Shown here in pieces: positions 24,438-32,575 of a stretch of DNA of 35,870 nt (its first letter is position 1; every line of letters begins with the position of its first letter). The notes under the pieces are model-generated. The model saw only the letters and a list, made by a program, of their open reading frames with translations. It was not told the DNA's origin and did not search any database. This DNA comes from Gammaproteobacteria bacterium (GTDB lineage: Bacteria; Pseudomonadota; Gammaproteobacteria; Steroidobacterales; Steroidobacteraceae), in NCBI GenBank assembly GCA_010027845.1, contig RGUL01000019.1, positions 1-35,870 on the forward strand, read 5' to 3'. Position numbers and translations under genes: made by a program.

Positions 24438-25411
24438 GCAACCTCGAAACGATCGACGTCAAAACTTTGCCGTGGCTCGATGCGCCACGTCAGCGTTTGC
24501 GCACGGCGCTGCAACGCGACCGCTTGCCGGCTGCATTGCTGATCCAAATCGATCCGGGTCTTGGCGGCGAGTTGCTGGCGCGTTGGTGTGCCGCGGCCTT
24601 GTTTTGTACGGCAACGGCGGCTGGCGAACCTTGCGGGCGATGTATCGATTGTCGGCGCGTGGCGAGCGGGGAACAGCCCGATCTCCTGTTGCTCGCGCCG
24701 CTCGAGGAATCCAAAGAAATCAAGATCGATCAAGTGCGCGAGGCGGCGCGCGAATTAGCGCTCACGAGTCATTCCGGACGGCGCAAAGTGGTGATCATTT
24801 CGCCAGCCGAGAAGCTCAATCGCAACGCCGCGAACGCGTTACTCAAAACCCTCGAAGAGCCGGCCGGCGCCGCGACGCTGATGCTGGTGACCGGTGAAGC
24901 GTCCCGACTGCCGCAGACCGTGCAAAGCCGCTGCATGCGTGTGCCCTGTGCGCCGCCCGCGACGGCGACGCTCGTCGGTTGGCTCGCGGCGCGCGGCGGT
25001 GCGGCGGCCGATTGGGCGGCAGCGCTCGCCTTGCACGATGGTCGACCTCTCGCCGTGCTCGGTACCGATCCGGTGGCGCTCGCGGGCTTACAACGCGACA
25101 CGCATCGTGTTCTCGACCAAGCGCTGCAAGGCGCGCTCGATCCCGTCGAAACTGCCGAGGCATGGGCGCGCGACGAACCGGCGCTGCGGGTCGCTGCGAT
25201 CGGTGCGTGGCTGCGCGAGCGCATCGACGAATGGGCGAACGGTCGGCGCAAGCTCGACGGCCGCGCGTTGCTCGAGAGCGAAGAATCGTTACGCGAATTG
25301 CGCGGCTGGCTGGACTCGCCGATCAACAAGGCCCTAGCACTCGAGCGTCTGTTGTGGCGGCTCGGGACTATCGTGCCGCGCGCATCGACTCCCAACCGAC
25401 ATCGGGGCTGA
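24434..25411 (+). CDS. holB: DNA polymerase III subunit delta prime
   Basis: The product is 325 residues. The AAA+ N-domain has a degenerate P-loop (IDPGLGGE), as normal for delta prime. Cys58, Cys67, Cys70 and Cys73 (CGRCIDC cluster) form the zinc site with the same spacing as E. coli HolB. VVIISPAEKLNRNAANALLKTLEEP is the Walker B / sensor region, with SRCMRVPC near the SRC motif. Delta prime is the rigid stator of the clamp loader. The start overlaps tmk (ATGA). The last 44 bases overlap the 3' end of the convergent fadJ-like gene. Confidence 0.94.
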   Translation: MSNLETIDVKTLPWLDAPRQRLRTALQRDRLPAALLIQIDPGLGGELLARWCAAALFCTATAAGEPCGRCIDCRRVASGEQPDLLLLAPLEESKEIKIDQVREAARELALTSHSGRRKVVIISPAEKLNRNAANALLKTLEEPAGAATLMLVTGEASRLPQTVQSRCMRVPCAPPATATLVGWLAARGGAAADWAAALALHDGRPLAVLGTDPVALAGLQRDTHRVLDQALQGALDPVETAEAWARDEPALRVAAIGAWLRERIDEWANGRRKLDGRALLESEESLRELRGWLDSPINKALALERLLWRLGTIVPRASTPNRHRG

Positions 25412-27428
25412 AGCGCGCGCCGTAGCGCGCCGTGAGCGTTTTTAAGCGCGCCACGCAATCGTCGACGCCACGTTCGCGCGCGGCCTGCATCGGGCCACCC
25501 CGAAACGGTGCGTAACCCGCGCCGAAAATCAGCGCCGAGTCGAGTCGGTCGGCACTTTCGACGATGCCGGCGCGCAGCACCGCCACGCTTTCGTTGGCGA
25601 GTGCGAGTACCAGTCGGTCTTGCAAATCGCCTGCGTCGGTCGCTGCGGTCGGCTGCGTCGGCAGCGCGGGATTGGCGCCGCGCGTGCGGCCTGCCTCCCA
25701 AAGATAAAAACCGCGATTTGATTTACGGCCGAGTTCGCCTGCGGCGACGCGTGCTTCGAGTTGGCTCAAGTCCGGCATCGATCGACCGAGCGCTTGCGAG
25801 ACGATGCGACCGACGTGCAAGCACACGTCGAGACCGACGGTGTCGGCGAGCTCCACCGGCCCCATGGGCATGCCGAAATCTTTGGCTGCGGCATCGATCG
25901 AAGCGATCGAATGGCCTTCGGCGGCCATGTGCATGGCCTCGAACATGTACGGCACGAGCACGCGATTGACGACGAACCCCGGCGCACTGCGACAGGGCAA
26001 AGGCAATTTATCGAGCTTGCGCGTGAGGGCGATCGCGGTGGTGATGCTCGCGGGCGCGCTCGCTGCGCCGCAGACGATTTCCACCAGCGGCATCTGAGCC
26101 ACTGGATTGAAAAAATGCAGGCCGACGAGTTTGCCGGGCGTTGCGAGCGCCGCAGCGAGTTCTTCGAGCACGATCGACGAGGTGTTGGTTGCGAGCACGG
26201 CGTCGGGTTTCATGCGCGCTTCAATGTCTGCATAGAGCGTGCGCTTGACCGCGGCATCTTCGACGATTGCTTCGATCACGACGTCGGCGGTCGCGAGACC
26301 TGCGCCCTCGATGTCGACCACGAGTCGGGCTCGTGCCGCATCGCGCGCCGCGACGTCGCGAATTCTTTTTTCGAACAAAGCCTCGGCACGCACCAGCGCT
26401 GGCTGCACGTAGCGCTCGGCGCGATCTTGCAAGGTCACTCGCAAACCGCGTAACGCACACCACGCGGCGATGTCGCCGCCCATGACACCCGCACCGATCA
26501 CGTGCACACGTTCAATCGTTGGCGGTTGCTTCGAGCCCTGCGACTTGAGCGCATCCTGGAGCAAAAACACCCGTACCAAATTGCGCGCGGTCGCCGTGAC
26601 CGCAAGTTTGGCGATCGATCGTTTCTCCGCCTCGTAGCCGGTTCGCGGGTCGGCGCCGTGGCGCACCCAAAGATCGATGATGGCGTAAGGCGCGGGGTAG
26701 TGCGCTTCGCGCACGCGTCGCGCCACCGTCGCCCGCAAGCGATTACGCAGCCATGGGCGCACGAGTGGCGATGACACGAGGCGTCGCCACCAATTCGGCC
26801 GGCGCGCCGGTCGCGCTTCGAAGATGCAGCGACGGGCGAGGGCGGGCAACTCGGCCCGGCTCGCGCAAGCGAGATCGACCAAACCTAGCGCGCGCGCCTT
26901 GCGACCGCGCACGGTGCGTCCCGTGAGCATGAGGTCGAGTGCATCGAGCGCGCCGAGAAGGTGCACCGCGCGCACCGTGCCGCCGAACCCCGGATGAATA
27001 CCGAGCATCACTTCGGGCAGTCCGAGCGCCAGACGTTCGTCCTCGACCGCGACGCGATAACGACACGCGAGCGCGAGTTCGAGGCCGCCGCCCAAGGCGA
27101 ACCCGTGCAGCGCGGCGACCGTCGGACACGGCAAATGCTCGAGTCGTGCCAGCACGCGTTGTCCGTGATCGATCAATGCCTCGGCATCGGCCGTATCTTT
27201 CAGTGTCGTGAATTCTTTGACATCGGCGCCGGCGACGAAGCCGCTATCTTTGCCGGATATCACGACCACGCCGCGCGGCGCGATGCGCTCCAGATCGGCG
27301 AGCCGTGCATCGAGTTCGGTGAGCACGTCACGCGACAGTGCATTGGCGCCGGCATCGGGCTTGTCGAGCGTGAGCCACGCGATGCGATCCGGATCGACGG
27401 ACAAGGTCCAAGCGGTACGCACGGTCAT
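25368..27428 (-). CDS. fadJ: FadB/FadJ-type enoyl-CoA hydratase / 3-hydroxyacyl-CoA dehydrogenase
   Basis: The product is 686 residues with the two domains of a beta-oxidation alpha subunit. The crotonase part (1 to about 200) has GKDSGFVAGADVKEF and ALHGFALGGGLELALAC forming the oxyanion hole, and GLPEVMLGIHPGFGGT with a catalytic Glu. The dehydrogenase part starts near residue 300 with VHVIGAGVMGGDIA (NAD site), then LATNTSSIVLEEL, GLHFFNPVAQMPLVEI with the catalytic His, and a C-terminal domain with GRKSNRGFYLW. FadJ-like rather than FadB-like is favoured by sequence feel only. A partner thiolase (fadA/fadI) is not adjacent. The start overlaps the upstream EEP gene by ATGA, and the end overlaps holB by 44 bases. 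Confidence 0.88.
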   Translation of the reverse strand: MTVRTAWTLSVDPDRIAWLTLDKPDAGANALSRDVLTELDARLADLERIAPRGVVVISGKDSGFVAGADVKEFTTLKDTADAEALIDHGQRVLARLEHLPCPTVAALHGFALGGGLELALACRYRVAVEDERLALGLPEVMLGIHPGFGGTVRAVHLLGALDALDLMLTGRTVRGRKARALGLVDLACASRAELPALARRCIFEARPARRPNWWRRLVSSPLVRPWLRNRLRATVARRVREAHYPAPYAIIDLWVRHGADPRTGYEAEKRSIAKLAVTATARNLVRVFLLQDALKSQGSKQPPTIERVHVIGAGVMGGDIAAWCALRGLRVTLQDRAERYVQPALVRAEALFEKRIRDVAARDAARARLVVDIEGAGLATADVVIEAIVEDAAVKRTLYADIEARMKPDAVLATNTSSIVLEELAAALATPGKLVGLHFFNPVAQMPLVEIVCGAASAPASITTAIALTRKLDKLPLPCRSAPGFVVNRVLVPYMFEAMHMAAEGHSIASIDAAAKDFGMPMGPVELADTVGLDVCLHVGRIVSQALGRSMPDLSQLEARVAAGELGRKSNRGFYLWEAGRTRGANPALPTQPTAATDAGDLQDRLVLALANESVAVLRAGIVESADRLDSALIFGAGYAPFRGGPMQAARERGVDDCVARLKTLTARYGARFSPDVGWESMRAAR

Positions 27429-28162
27429 TGCAGCACCTCGAAGTCGCAGACGATCGGCCGATGATCCGACAAACGCACGTCCGGAATTCTGAATTGCGTG
27501 ACGCGGATGCGGGGGTCGACCAACACGAAATCGAGTTCGAAGCGCGGCTGGCCCGCCGGGAACGAACGCAGACCGGCTTCGTTGGCGTTGCGCAGGCCCG
27601 TAGCGCGCATGAACAGGAACAATTCGTTGGTGCCCGAGAACGTATTGAAGTCGCCGGCGACGACCACGGGCTTCGCGGCATGCGCGATCAAGTCGTGCAA
27701 ATGTCGCAGTTGCTCTTGTCGGTGGCGATATTTGAGCGACAGATGCACGAGGAACACGCAGACGTCCTCGAGCTCAATTTCGATGATCAGGCGCTTGATG
27801 CCGGTGCTGAAGTAATGGAACCGTTCCCCATGAACGCGCGGCGCGGCGAGGATGGCGTTGCCTTGGTTGCGCAGGATCGGCACGCGATGATGAATCGAAG
27901 TCGCACCGTATTTGCATTCGTAGGTCGTGTAATGACCGATGCGCTCGGCGATGTACTCGGCTTGGTTGATGCGCTGGCTGCGGATCGAACCGGTGTCGAC
28001 CTCGATCAAGCCGACGAGGTCCGGATCCTCGGCGCGAACGAAATCGGTGATGTCGTCTAGCGTTCGACGACGGGTACGCAGGTAACCGGCGCCGGGTACC
28101 GGAAAGTGAAACGCCGGGCCGGTGCCGGTGGCATAGCGAATGTTGTACACGAGCAAGCGCAC
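27425..28162 (-). CDS. Endonuclease/exonuclease/phosphatase-fold protein
   Basis: The product is 245 residues from GTG 28162. The EEP catalytic pattern is visible: RLLVYNIRY with Asn7, DLVGLIEVD with the metal-binding Glu, VHLSLKYRHRQEQL, VVAGDFNTF (GDxN), and RLSDHRPIVCDF with the general-base His. Members cleave phosphodiesters or phosphomonoesters in DNA, RNA, sphingomyelin or inositol lipids. No signal peptide is seen, so it acts in the cytosol. The substrate is unknown. It is translationally coupled to the fadJ-like gene, an odd partner, which may hint at lipid or nucleotide-linked substrates, or only at shared transcription. Confidence 0.85.
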   Translation of the reverse strand: MRLLVYNIRYATGTGPAFHFPVPGAGYLRTRRRTLDDITDFVRAEDPDLVGLIEVDTGSIRSQRINQAEYIAERIGHYTTYECKYGATSIHHRVPILRNQGNAILAAPRVHGERFHYFSTGIKRLIIEIELEDVCVFLVHLSLKYRHRQEQLRHLHDLIAHAAKPVVVAGDFNTFSGTNELFLFMRATGLRNANEAGLRSFPAGQPRFELDFVLVDPRIRVTQFRIPDVRLSDHRPIVCDFEVLQ

Positions 28163-28232
28163 GGCGACGGCAGTTTACGCCATCCGTATATGCGCATAAT
28201 GTATATTATGTTAAATTATAGGAAGCGTATGG
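28163..28232 (-). promoter_or_regulatory. AT-rich intergenic region upstream of the EEP-fadJ operon
   Basis: In a GC-rich setting this 70-base gap is strikingly AT-rich from 28187 to 28221. It contains the perfect palindrome TATGCGCATA (28189-28198) and an imperfect one ATAATGTATATTAT (28196-28209). On the minus strand TTAACA, a 16-base spacer and CATATA could serve as -35 and -10 for the EEP-fadJ pair, with the palindromes as a possible operator. This is an inference from composition and symmetry only. Confidence 0.4.
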
Positions 28233-29663
28233 CTAGGCGGCGCTGAGCACGAAATAACACACCACGGCGAGCAACCCTGCGCCCAACACGTCGAACAGCA
28301 ACCCCGCGCGCAACATGTCGGCCATGCGGACGCGGCCGGTGCCGAATACCAGCGCATTAGACGAGGTTGCGGCGGGATTCGCGAAACCCAAGCTTGCAGC
28401 GAGCCCCGCTACCATCGCCGGCCCTACGGCGTCGTAGCCGCCAGCGGTGGCGAGCGAAACGGCAATCGGCATGAAGATGGTCGCGGTGGCGACGTTGCTC
28501 GCGACCTCCGTGACGAGCGCGCAGCACAGCGAGATCACGACCAGCAGCGGCAACAACGGCAAGCCGGCCACGGCGCCCATCTGCGCGCCCAGCCAGGCGC
28601 TGAGGCCGGTCTTAACCACGGCGTCGGCGAGCGCGAGGCCACCGCCGAGCAGCAAGATCAGGTAAAACGGCGCACGGCGCGCGTCCGACCACTCGAGCAG
28701 CCGAGCCGGCTTCCCGGCGGCGGCACCCGAGGGCAACACGAACATCAAGAGTGCCGCAGCGATCGCGATACCGGCGTCGGTGATTCCGGGCAGCCGCGCT
28801 TCGAGCAACGGCTGGAACACCCACGCGGCCGAGGCGGCAAGCACGACTGCGACCACGCGTCGTTCCGGGCTCGTCATGGGACCGGAGTCGCCAATCGCGG
28901 CTTGTACGGCATCGCGATCCGCGCGCGGCAGTGAGAACGGCATGGTCACGCGCGACAAGATCCACCAACAGAGCGGAATGCCGAGCACGACGAACGGCAG
29001 GCCGAAGCCGAGCCACTCGACGAAGGTCACGCGCACACCGAGATTCTTTTCGATGAGGCCGATCGCGATGGGATTCACCGGCGTGCCGATCGGTGTCGCG
29101 AAGCCACCGATGTTGGAAGCGAACGCCACCGACACGACCATCGCCGAGGCGAAATTGGCTTCGTTACGGTCGGGGTTCGGCGTCTCGAGCGTGCGGGTCA
29201 CGGCGGCGAGCGTCGCGGTCGCGATCGGCAACATCATCACGGTGGTCGCAGAATTATTGACGAACGCCGACACCAACGCCGTCACCGCCATGATCGACAG
29301 CAACAACATCGCCGGCTCCGGGCTCGAGCGTCGCACGACGAACAATGCAGTACGTCGATGCAAATTCCATTTTTCGAAAGCGAGCCCAACCATCGAGCCG
29401 CCGAGGACCAAAAATAACACCGGCGACATGTAGTTCGCCGCCACCGCATCAGCTTTGACGACGCCGAACAAGGGCAACATCAAAAATGGCAGGCAGCCGG
29501 TCATCGTGACCGGCACTGCTTCGGTGAACCACCAAAATGCGATCAACACGGTCAGCGCGGCCGTGATCCAACCTTTGTCGCTGAGACCTGCCGGCGCACC
29601 ACTGGCGAGCATGAGGACGAAGAGTCCGATGCCAGTCCAAAAGCCGATGCGTCCGAGCGTCAT
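28233..29663 (-). CDS. DASS/SLC13-family anion (dicarboxylate or sulfate) transporter
   Basis: The product is about 476 residues with some eleven or more hydrophobic segments. DASS hallmarks are visible: FWWFTEAVPVTMTGCLPFLM, the first helical-hairpin motif SAFVNNSATTVMMLPIA, ATPIGTPVNPIAIG, and the second hairpin TEVASNVATATIFMPI (the two SNT-type substrate/Na+ sites), then FANPAATSSNALVFG. These carriers import dicarboxylates, tricarboxylates or sulfate with Na+. ATG 29663 (MTLGRIGFW) lies 10 bases after the Mo-hydroxylase stop. ATG 29696 is an alternative that adds 11 polar residues and overlaps the previous gene by 23 bases. It is the last gene of the minus-strand catabolic group. Confidence 0.87.
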   Translation of the reverse strand: MTLGRIGFWTGIGLFVLMLASGAPAGLSDKGWITAALTVLIAFWWFTEAVPVTMTGCLPFLMLPLFGVVKADAVAANYMSPVLFLVLGGSMVGLAFEKWNLHRRTALFVVRRSSPEPAMLLLSIMAVTALVSAFVNNSATTVMMLPIATATLAAVTRTLETPNPDRNEANFASAMVVSVAFASNIGGFATPIGTPVNPIAIGLIEKNLGVRVTFVEWLGFGLPFVVLGIPLCWWILSRVTMPFSLPRADRDAVQAAIGDSGPMTSPERRVVAVVLAASAAWVFQPLLEARLPGITDAGIAIAAALLMFVLPSGAAAGKPARLLEWSDARRAPFYLILLLGGGLALADAVVKTGLSAWLGAQMGAVAGLPLLPLLVVISLCCALVTEVASNVATATIFMPIAVSLATAGGYDAVGPAMVAGLAASLGFANPAATSSNALVFGTGRVRMADMLRAGLLFDVLGAGLLAVVCYFVLSAA

Positions 29664-29673
29664 TCGCGGTGCT

Positions 29674-31845
29674 TCATGCGATGGTGTAGCCGGCATCGAC
29701 GATGGGTAATCGCCGCGGGCGTTTGCCGGTCGCCATTTGAATCGCGCCGGCGAGTGCGGATGCGACCGGTGGCACGCTCGCCTCGCCCGCCCCGCCCGGT
29801 TTCGCGGTCGAGCGCACGACGTGCACCTCGATGCGCGGCATTTCGTGCATGCGCAAGATTGGCCCAGTATCAAAATTTCGCTCGACGGCGGCGCCGTTCG
29901 CAAAACTCATCCGACCGTTCAAGGCGGCCGACAGTCCCCACACGATTCCGCCTTCGACTTGTGCCTCGACGTTGCGCGGGTCGACCACCATGCCGCAATC
30001 GAACGCGGCGACGATCCGATCGACTTTGACGACGTTTTTCTTGACCGTGACTTCGATTACTTGTGCGCAATATGAATCGAAGCCGAAGGTGTAAGCGATG
30101 CCGCGACCGCGACCGCGCGGCAGCTTCGTGCCCCAGCCGGCCTTCTCGGCCACTAGTTTCAAAAGTCCGTTGGCGCGTTCGTCTTTGGCGGTGAGTGCGA
30201 GCCGCAACGCCAGCGGATCTTGACGCGTCGCATACGCCAAATCGTCGATCGCGCTTTCGGAGAAAAAGCCGTTCATCGACTGTGTCACCGAGCGCCACGT
30301 ACCGACTGGGATCGGATCGGGCGTTTCGACGTAGTCGACGACCTTATTCGGAAAATCGTAGCGGTCGTTGATCAGCAAACCCGAGGCGAACGGATCGGCC
30401 ATACCCGGCGGCAGCGCGCGACCTTGGTATTTCCACATGCTGATGCCGGTGGTGCGACTGTGCATCGCCAAAATTCGACCGTCGCGATCGGTGCCCGCAC
30501 GCGTGCGCACGATGTGAGCGGGACGGTAGCGATCGTGCGCGAAGTCCTGTTCGCGCGTCCACGTGAGTTTGATTGGTCGTCCGGGTCGTTGCTTCGCGAT
30601 TTCGACGGCCTGCCGCACGAAGTCGACTTCCCATTTGCGGCCGAAGCCGCCACCTAAGAAAGTGATGTTGATCTGGCAAGCCGCACGCGGTAAGCCGGTG
30701 ATCTGCGCCATCGCATCGCGACATCGATCGGGTTGCTGCGCCGGCGCCCACACTTCGCAGGAATCGGGTCGCACGATCGCCGTCGCACACAAAGGTTCGA
30801 GTGCCGCGTGCGCGAGGAACGGCACTTCGTAGACCCATTCGTGCTTGACCGGCGCTGCCGCGATGGCCGCTTGGGTTGCGGCACGATCGTACGGTGCACC
30901 GCCGAACGCGGGACGCGATACGGTCGCACGCTCGTCATCGAGTGCTGCGAGCATGCGCGTGCGAATTGCGTCCGACACCACGCTGCTCGCCGCGGTTTCG
31001 TCGAACTCGGCATCCATCGCCGCGGCGGCCTGCATCGCATGCCAGGTCGAATCTGCGATCACGGCGACGCCGTCGGTGATCGCAAACGCGTCGCGCACGC
31101 CTTTTTGCTTGAGCGCCGATTCGCGCGAGAAGCGCGCGAGCTTGGATGTCACCGCCGAAGAGCGCCGCAACGCTGCAAATTCCATGTCGGGGAAATGCAC
31201 GTCAATGCCGAACACCGCGCTGCCGTCGACTTTTGCCGGCGTGTCCTTGCGCCGGGTCGAGCGGCCGATCAGCGTGAATTCGTCGGCGGGTTTGAGCGTC
31301 GGTGTGGTCGGTACCGGCAAGCGAGCCGCCGCAGCCGCGAATTCGCCGAAGCCTGCCGAGCGACCGCTGGCACGATGTTCGAGTCGACCGTTGGCGACGC
31401 CGATTTCGGCAGCCGGCACCGTCCAGGCAGCCGCCGCTGCGGCGACCAACATTTCGCGGGCGCTAGCCCCCGCCTTACGCATCACGTCGAAGTAGATGAT
31501 GGTCGATTCGCTATTAGCGGTGCGATGACGCTTGGTGGTCGGATTGACGAACGCGTCGTCGCCGGTGGGCAAACGCACTGCGATACGCGACCAGTCGGCG
31601 CCGAGTTCGTCGGCCAAAATTTTTGGCAAACCGTCGTGGATGCCCTGCCCCATCTCCGATTGTGGGCAGGTGACGAACACCGTGCCGTCTGGTGCAATTT
31701 CGACGTAAGCGCCGAACACGCCGCGCGCGCCCGCACGATCGGCAATCGCGCCATCGGCGATTGCCGTTTCTTCAACACCGATCGCCAGCAGTAAGCCGCC
31801 CGTCGTAGCGATCGACGCGTGCATGAATTCTCGTCGGGTGATCAT
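29674..31845 (-). CDS. Molybdenum hydroxylase large subunit, isoquinoline 1-oxidoreductase beta (IorB)-like
   Basis: The product is 723 residues with a Tat signal (TRREFMHASIATTGGLLLAIG), so it is folded before export to the periplasm. The xanthine-oxidase-family Mo-binding domains are shown by VTCPQSEMGQGIHDGL, RRKDTPAKVDGSAVFGIDV, FLAHAALEPLCATAIV, NITFLGGGFGRKWEVDFV and the C-terminal PGGAGEASVPPVASALAGAI with the catalytic Glu. The order fits the IorB / membrane-associated aldehyde dehydrogenase group that hydroxylates N-heterocycles or aldehydes. The 2Fe-2S small subunit (IorA type) that normally sits next to it is not in the window. Start ATG 31845 overlaps the isochorismatase-family stop (ATGA). 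Confidence 0.87.
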   Translation of the reverse strand: MITRREFMHASIATTGGLLLAIGVEETAIADGAIADRAGARGVFGAYVEIAPDGTVFVTCPQSEMGQGIHDGLPKILADELGADWSRIAVRLPTGDDAFVNPTTKRHRTANSESTIIYFDVMRKAGASAREMLVAAAAAAWTVPAAEIGVANGRLEHRASGRSAGFGEFAAAAARLPVPTTPTLKPADEFTLIGRSTRRKDTPAKVDGSAVFGIDVHFPDMEFAALRRSSAVTSKLARFSRESALKQKGVRDAFAITDGVAVIADSTWHAMQAAAAMDAEFDETAASSVVSDAIRTRMLAALDDERATVSRPAFGGAPYDRAATQAAIAAAPVKHEWVYEVPFLAHAALEPLCATAIVRPDSCEVWAPAQQPDRCRDAMAQITGLPRAACQINITFLGGGFGRKWEVDFVRQAVEIAKQRPGRPIKLTWTREQDFAHDRYRPAHIVRTRAGTDRDGRILAMHSRTTGISMWKYQGRALPPGMADPFASGLLINDRYDFPNKVVDYVETPDPIPVGTWRSVTQSMNGFFSESAIDDLAYATRQDPLALRLALTAKDERANGLLKLVAEKAGWGTKLPRGRGRGIAYTFGFDSYCAQVIEVTVKKNVVKVDRIVAAFDCGMVVDPRNVEAQVEGGIVWGLSAALNGRMSFANGAAVERNFDTGPILRMHEMPRIEVHVVRSTAKPGGAGEASVPPVASALAGAIQMATGKRPRRLPIVDAGYTIA

Positions 31846-32474
31846 TGGTTTGCTCCGTGAGGATGCGAGTCGATCCAGCGCTCGACCATTTCGCGCGTGG
31901 TGATGTCGGCATAGCGACGACCGACGTCCCGCAGCGTGTCGTCGTGCGGACCCTGTTCGGCGTCACCGCAGCAGTCTTCCACCACTTGCACGCGAAAGCC
32001 GTAAGAAAACGCGTCGACGATCGTCGCGCGCACACAGCCACTCGTGGTGCATCCGGTGATGATCACCGTATCGACGCGCTCGCGAACCAAAAACGTGATC
32101 AGTGGCGTTTGGAAGAACATCGAGGGCGCATTCTTACAGTAGGTGAAATCGGCCGCGTCGTAGATCAGAGGATCCATGGCCGTGCAGTCGTGACCGTAAA
32201 AGAATTCGTCGCGCACCGCCTGTACTTTCCACAGCGGCATATCTTTGCTGCTGCAATAGGCTGTGTAACAGGAGGCGATCGGTACGCCGGCACGGCGGGC
32301 GACCGTCAAAAGTTTTGCCGTGTTGTCGCGTGCCGCGTGCAAGCGCGGCAGACCGCCCAAGGCGTAGCGCGGGTCGGTGAACGCGAGTTGCCAATCGACA
32401 CACAAGACGGCCGCTCTCGCGCCGAAGCCGATGTCGCTCGATTGGTATCCGACCTTACGGTAAGTGTCGACCAT
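31842..32474 (-). CDS. Isochorismatase-family cysteine hydrolase (N-carbamoylsarcosine amidase-like)
   Basis: The product is 210 residues. The Asp-Lys-Cys catalytic triad is visible as Asp27 (LCVDWQLAF), Lys114 (YCKNAPSMFF) and Cys147 (GCTTSGCVRAT). The Lys-Cys spacing of 33 and the TSGCVRAT motif agree with N-carbamoylsarcosine amidohydrolase, where I recall the triad as Asp51, Lys144 and Cys177. Members of this family hydrolyse N-carbamoyl groups, amides or isochorismate. The hydantoinase genes just upstream make an amidase or carbamoylase role likely, not isochorismate cleavage. A GGGGGA site precedes the ATG. The stop overlaps the Mo-hydroxylase start. Confidence 0.85.
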   Translation of the reverse strand: MVDTYRKVGYQSSDIGFGARAAVLCVDWQLAFTDPRYALGGLPRLHAARDNTAKLLTVARRAGVPIASCYTAYCSSKDMPLWKVQAVRDEFFYGHDCTAMDPLIYDAADFTYCKNAPSMFFQTPLITFLVRERVDTVIITGCTTSGCVRATIVDAFSYGFRVQVVEDCCGDAEQGPHDDTLRDVGRRYADITTREMVERWIDSHPHGANQ

Positions 32475-32502
32475 GTCATCCCCCGCCCGACATCATGCCG
32501 TG

Positions 32503-32536
32503 AAAGAAAAATCCCCGCACCTTGCGGTGCGGGGAT
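32503..32536 (-). terminator. Rho-independent terminator after hyuB
   Basis: Read on the minus strand, ATCCCCGCACC (32536-32526) pairs perfectly with GGTGCGGGGAT (32521-32511) over 11 bp with a 4-base loop, and is followed by TTTTCTTT (32510-32503). It lies 40 bases after the hyuB stop. It separates hyuAB from the isochorismatase-family gene, which would need its own promoter or read-through. Confidence 0.9.
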
Positions 32537-32575
32537 CGTCGGTCGTCGTCGGCAAGCCTTGCGGCCGGCATGACC

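Noticed and set aside
29697-29903. Long N-terminal extension of the DASS transporter frame
   Set aside because: Cys/Arg-rich shadow sequence inside the Mo-hydroxylase gene, with no ribosome-binding site.
30733-31794. 353-codon plus-strand frame opposite the Mo-hydroxylase gene
   Set aside because: Composition is that of an antisense shadow; the minus-strand frame carries all family motifs.
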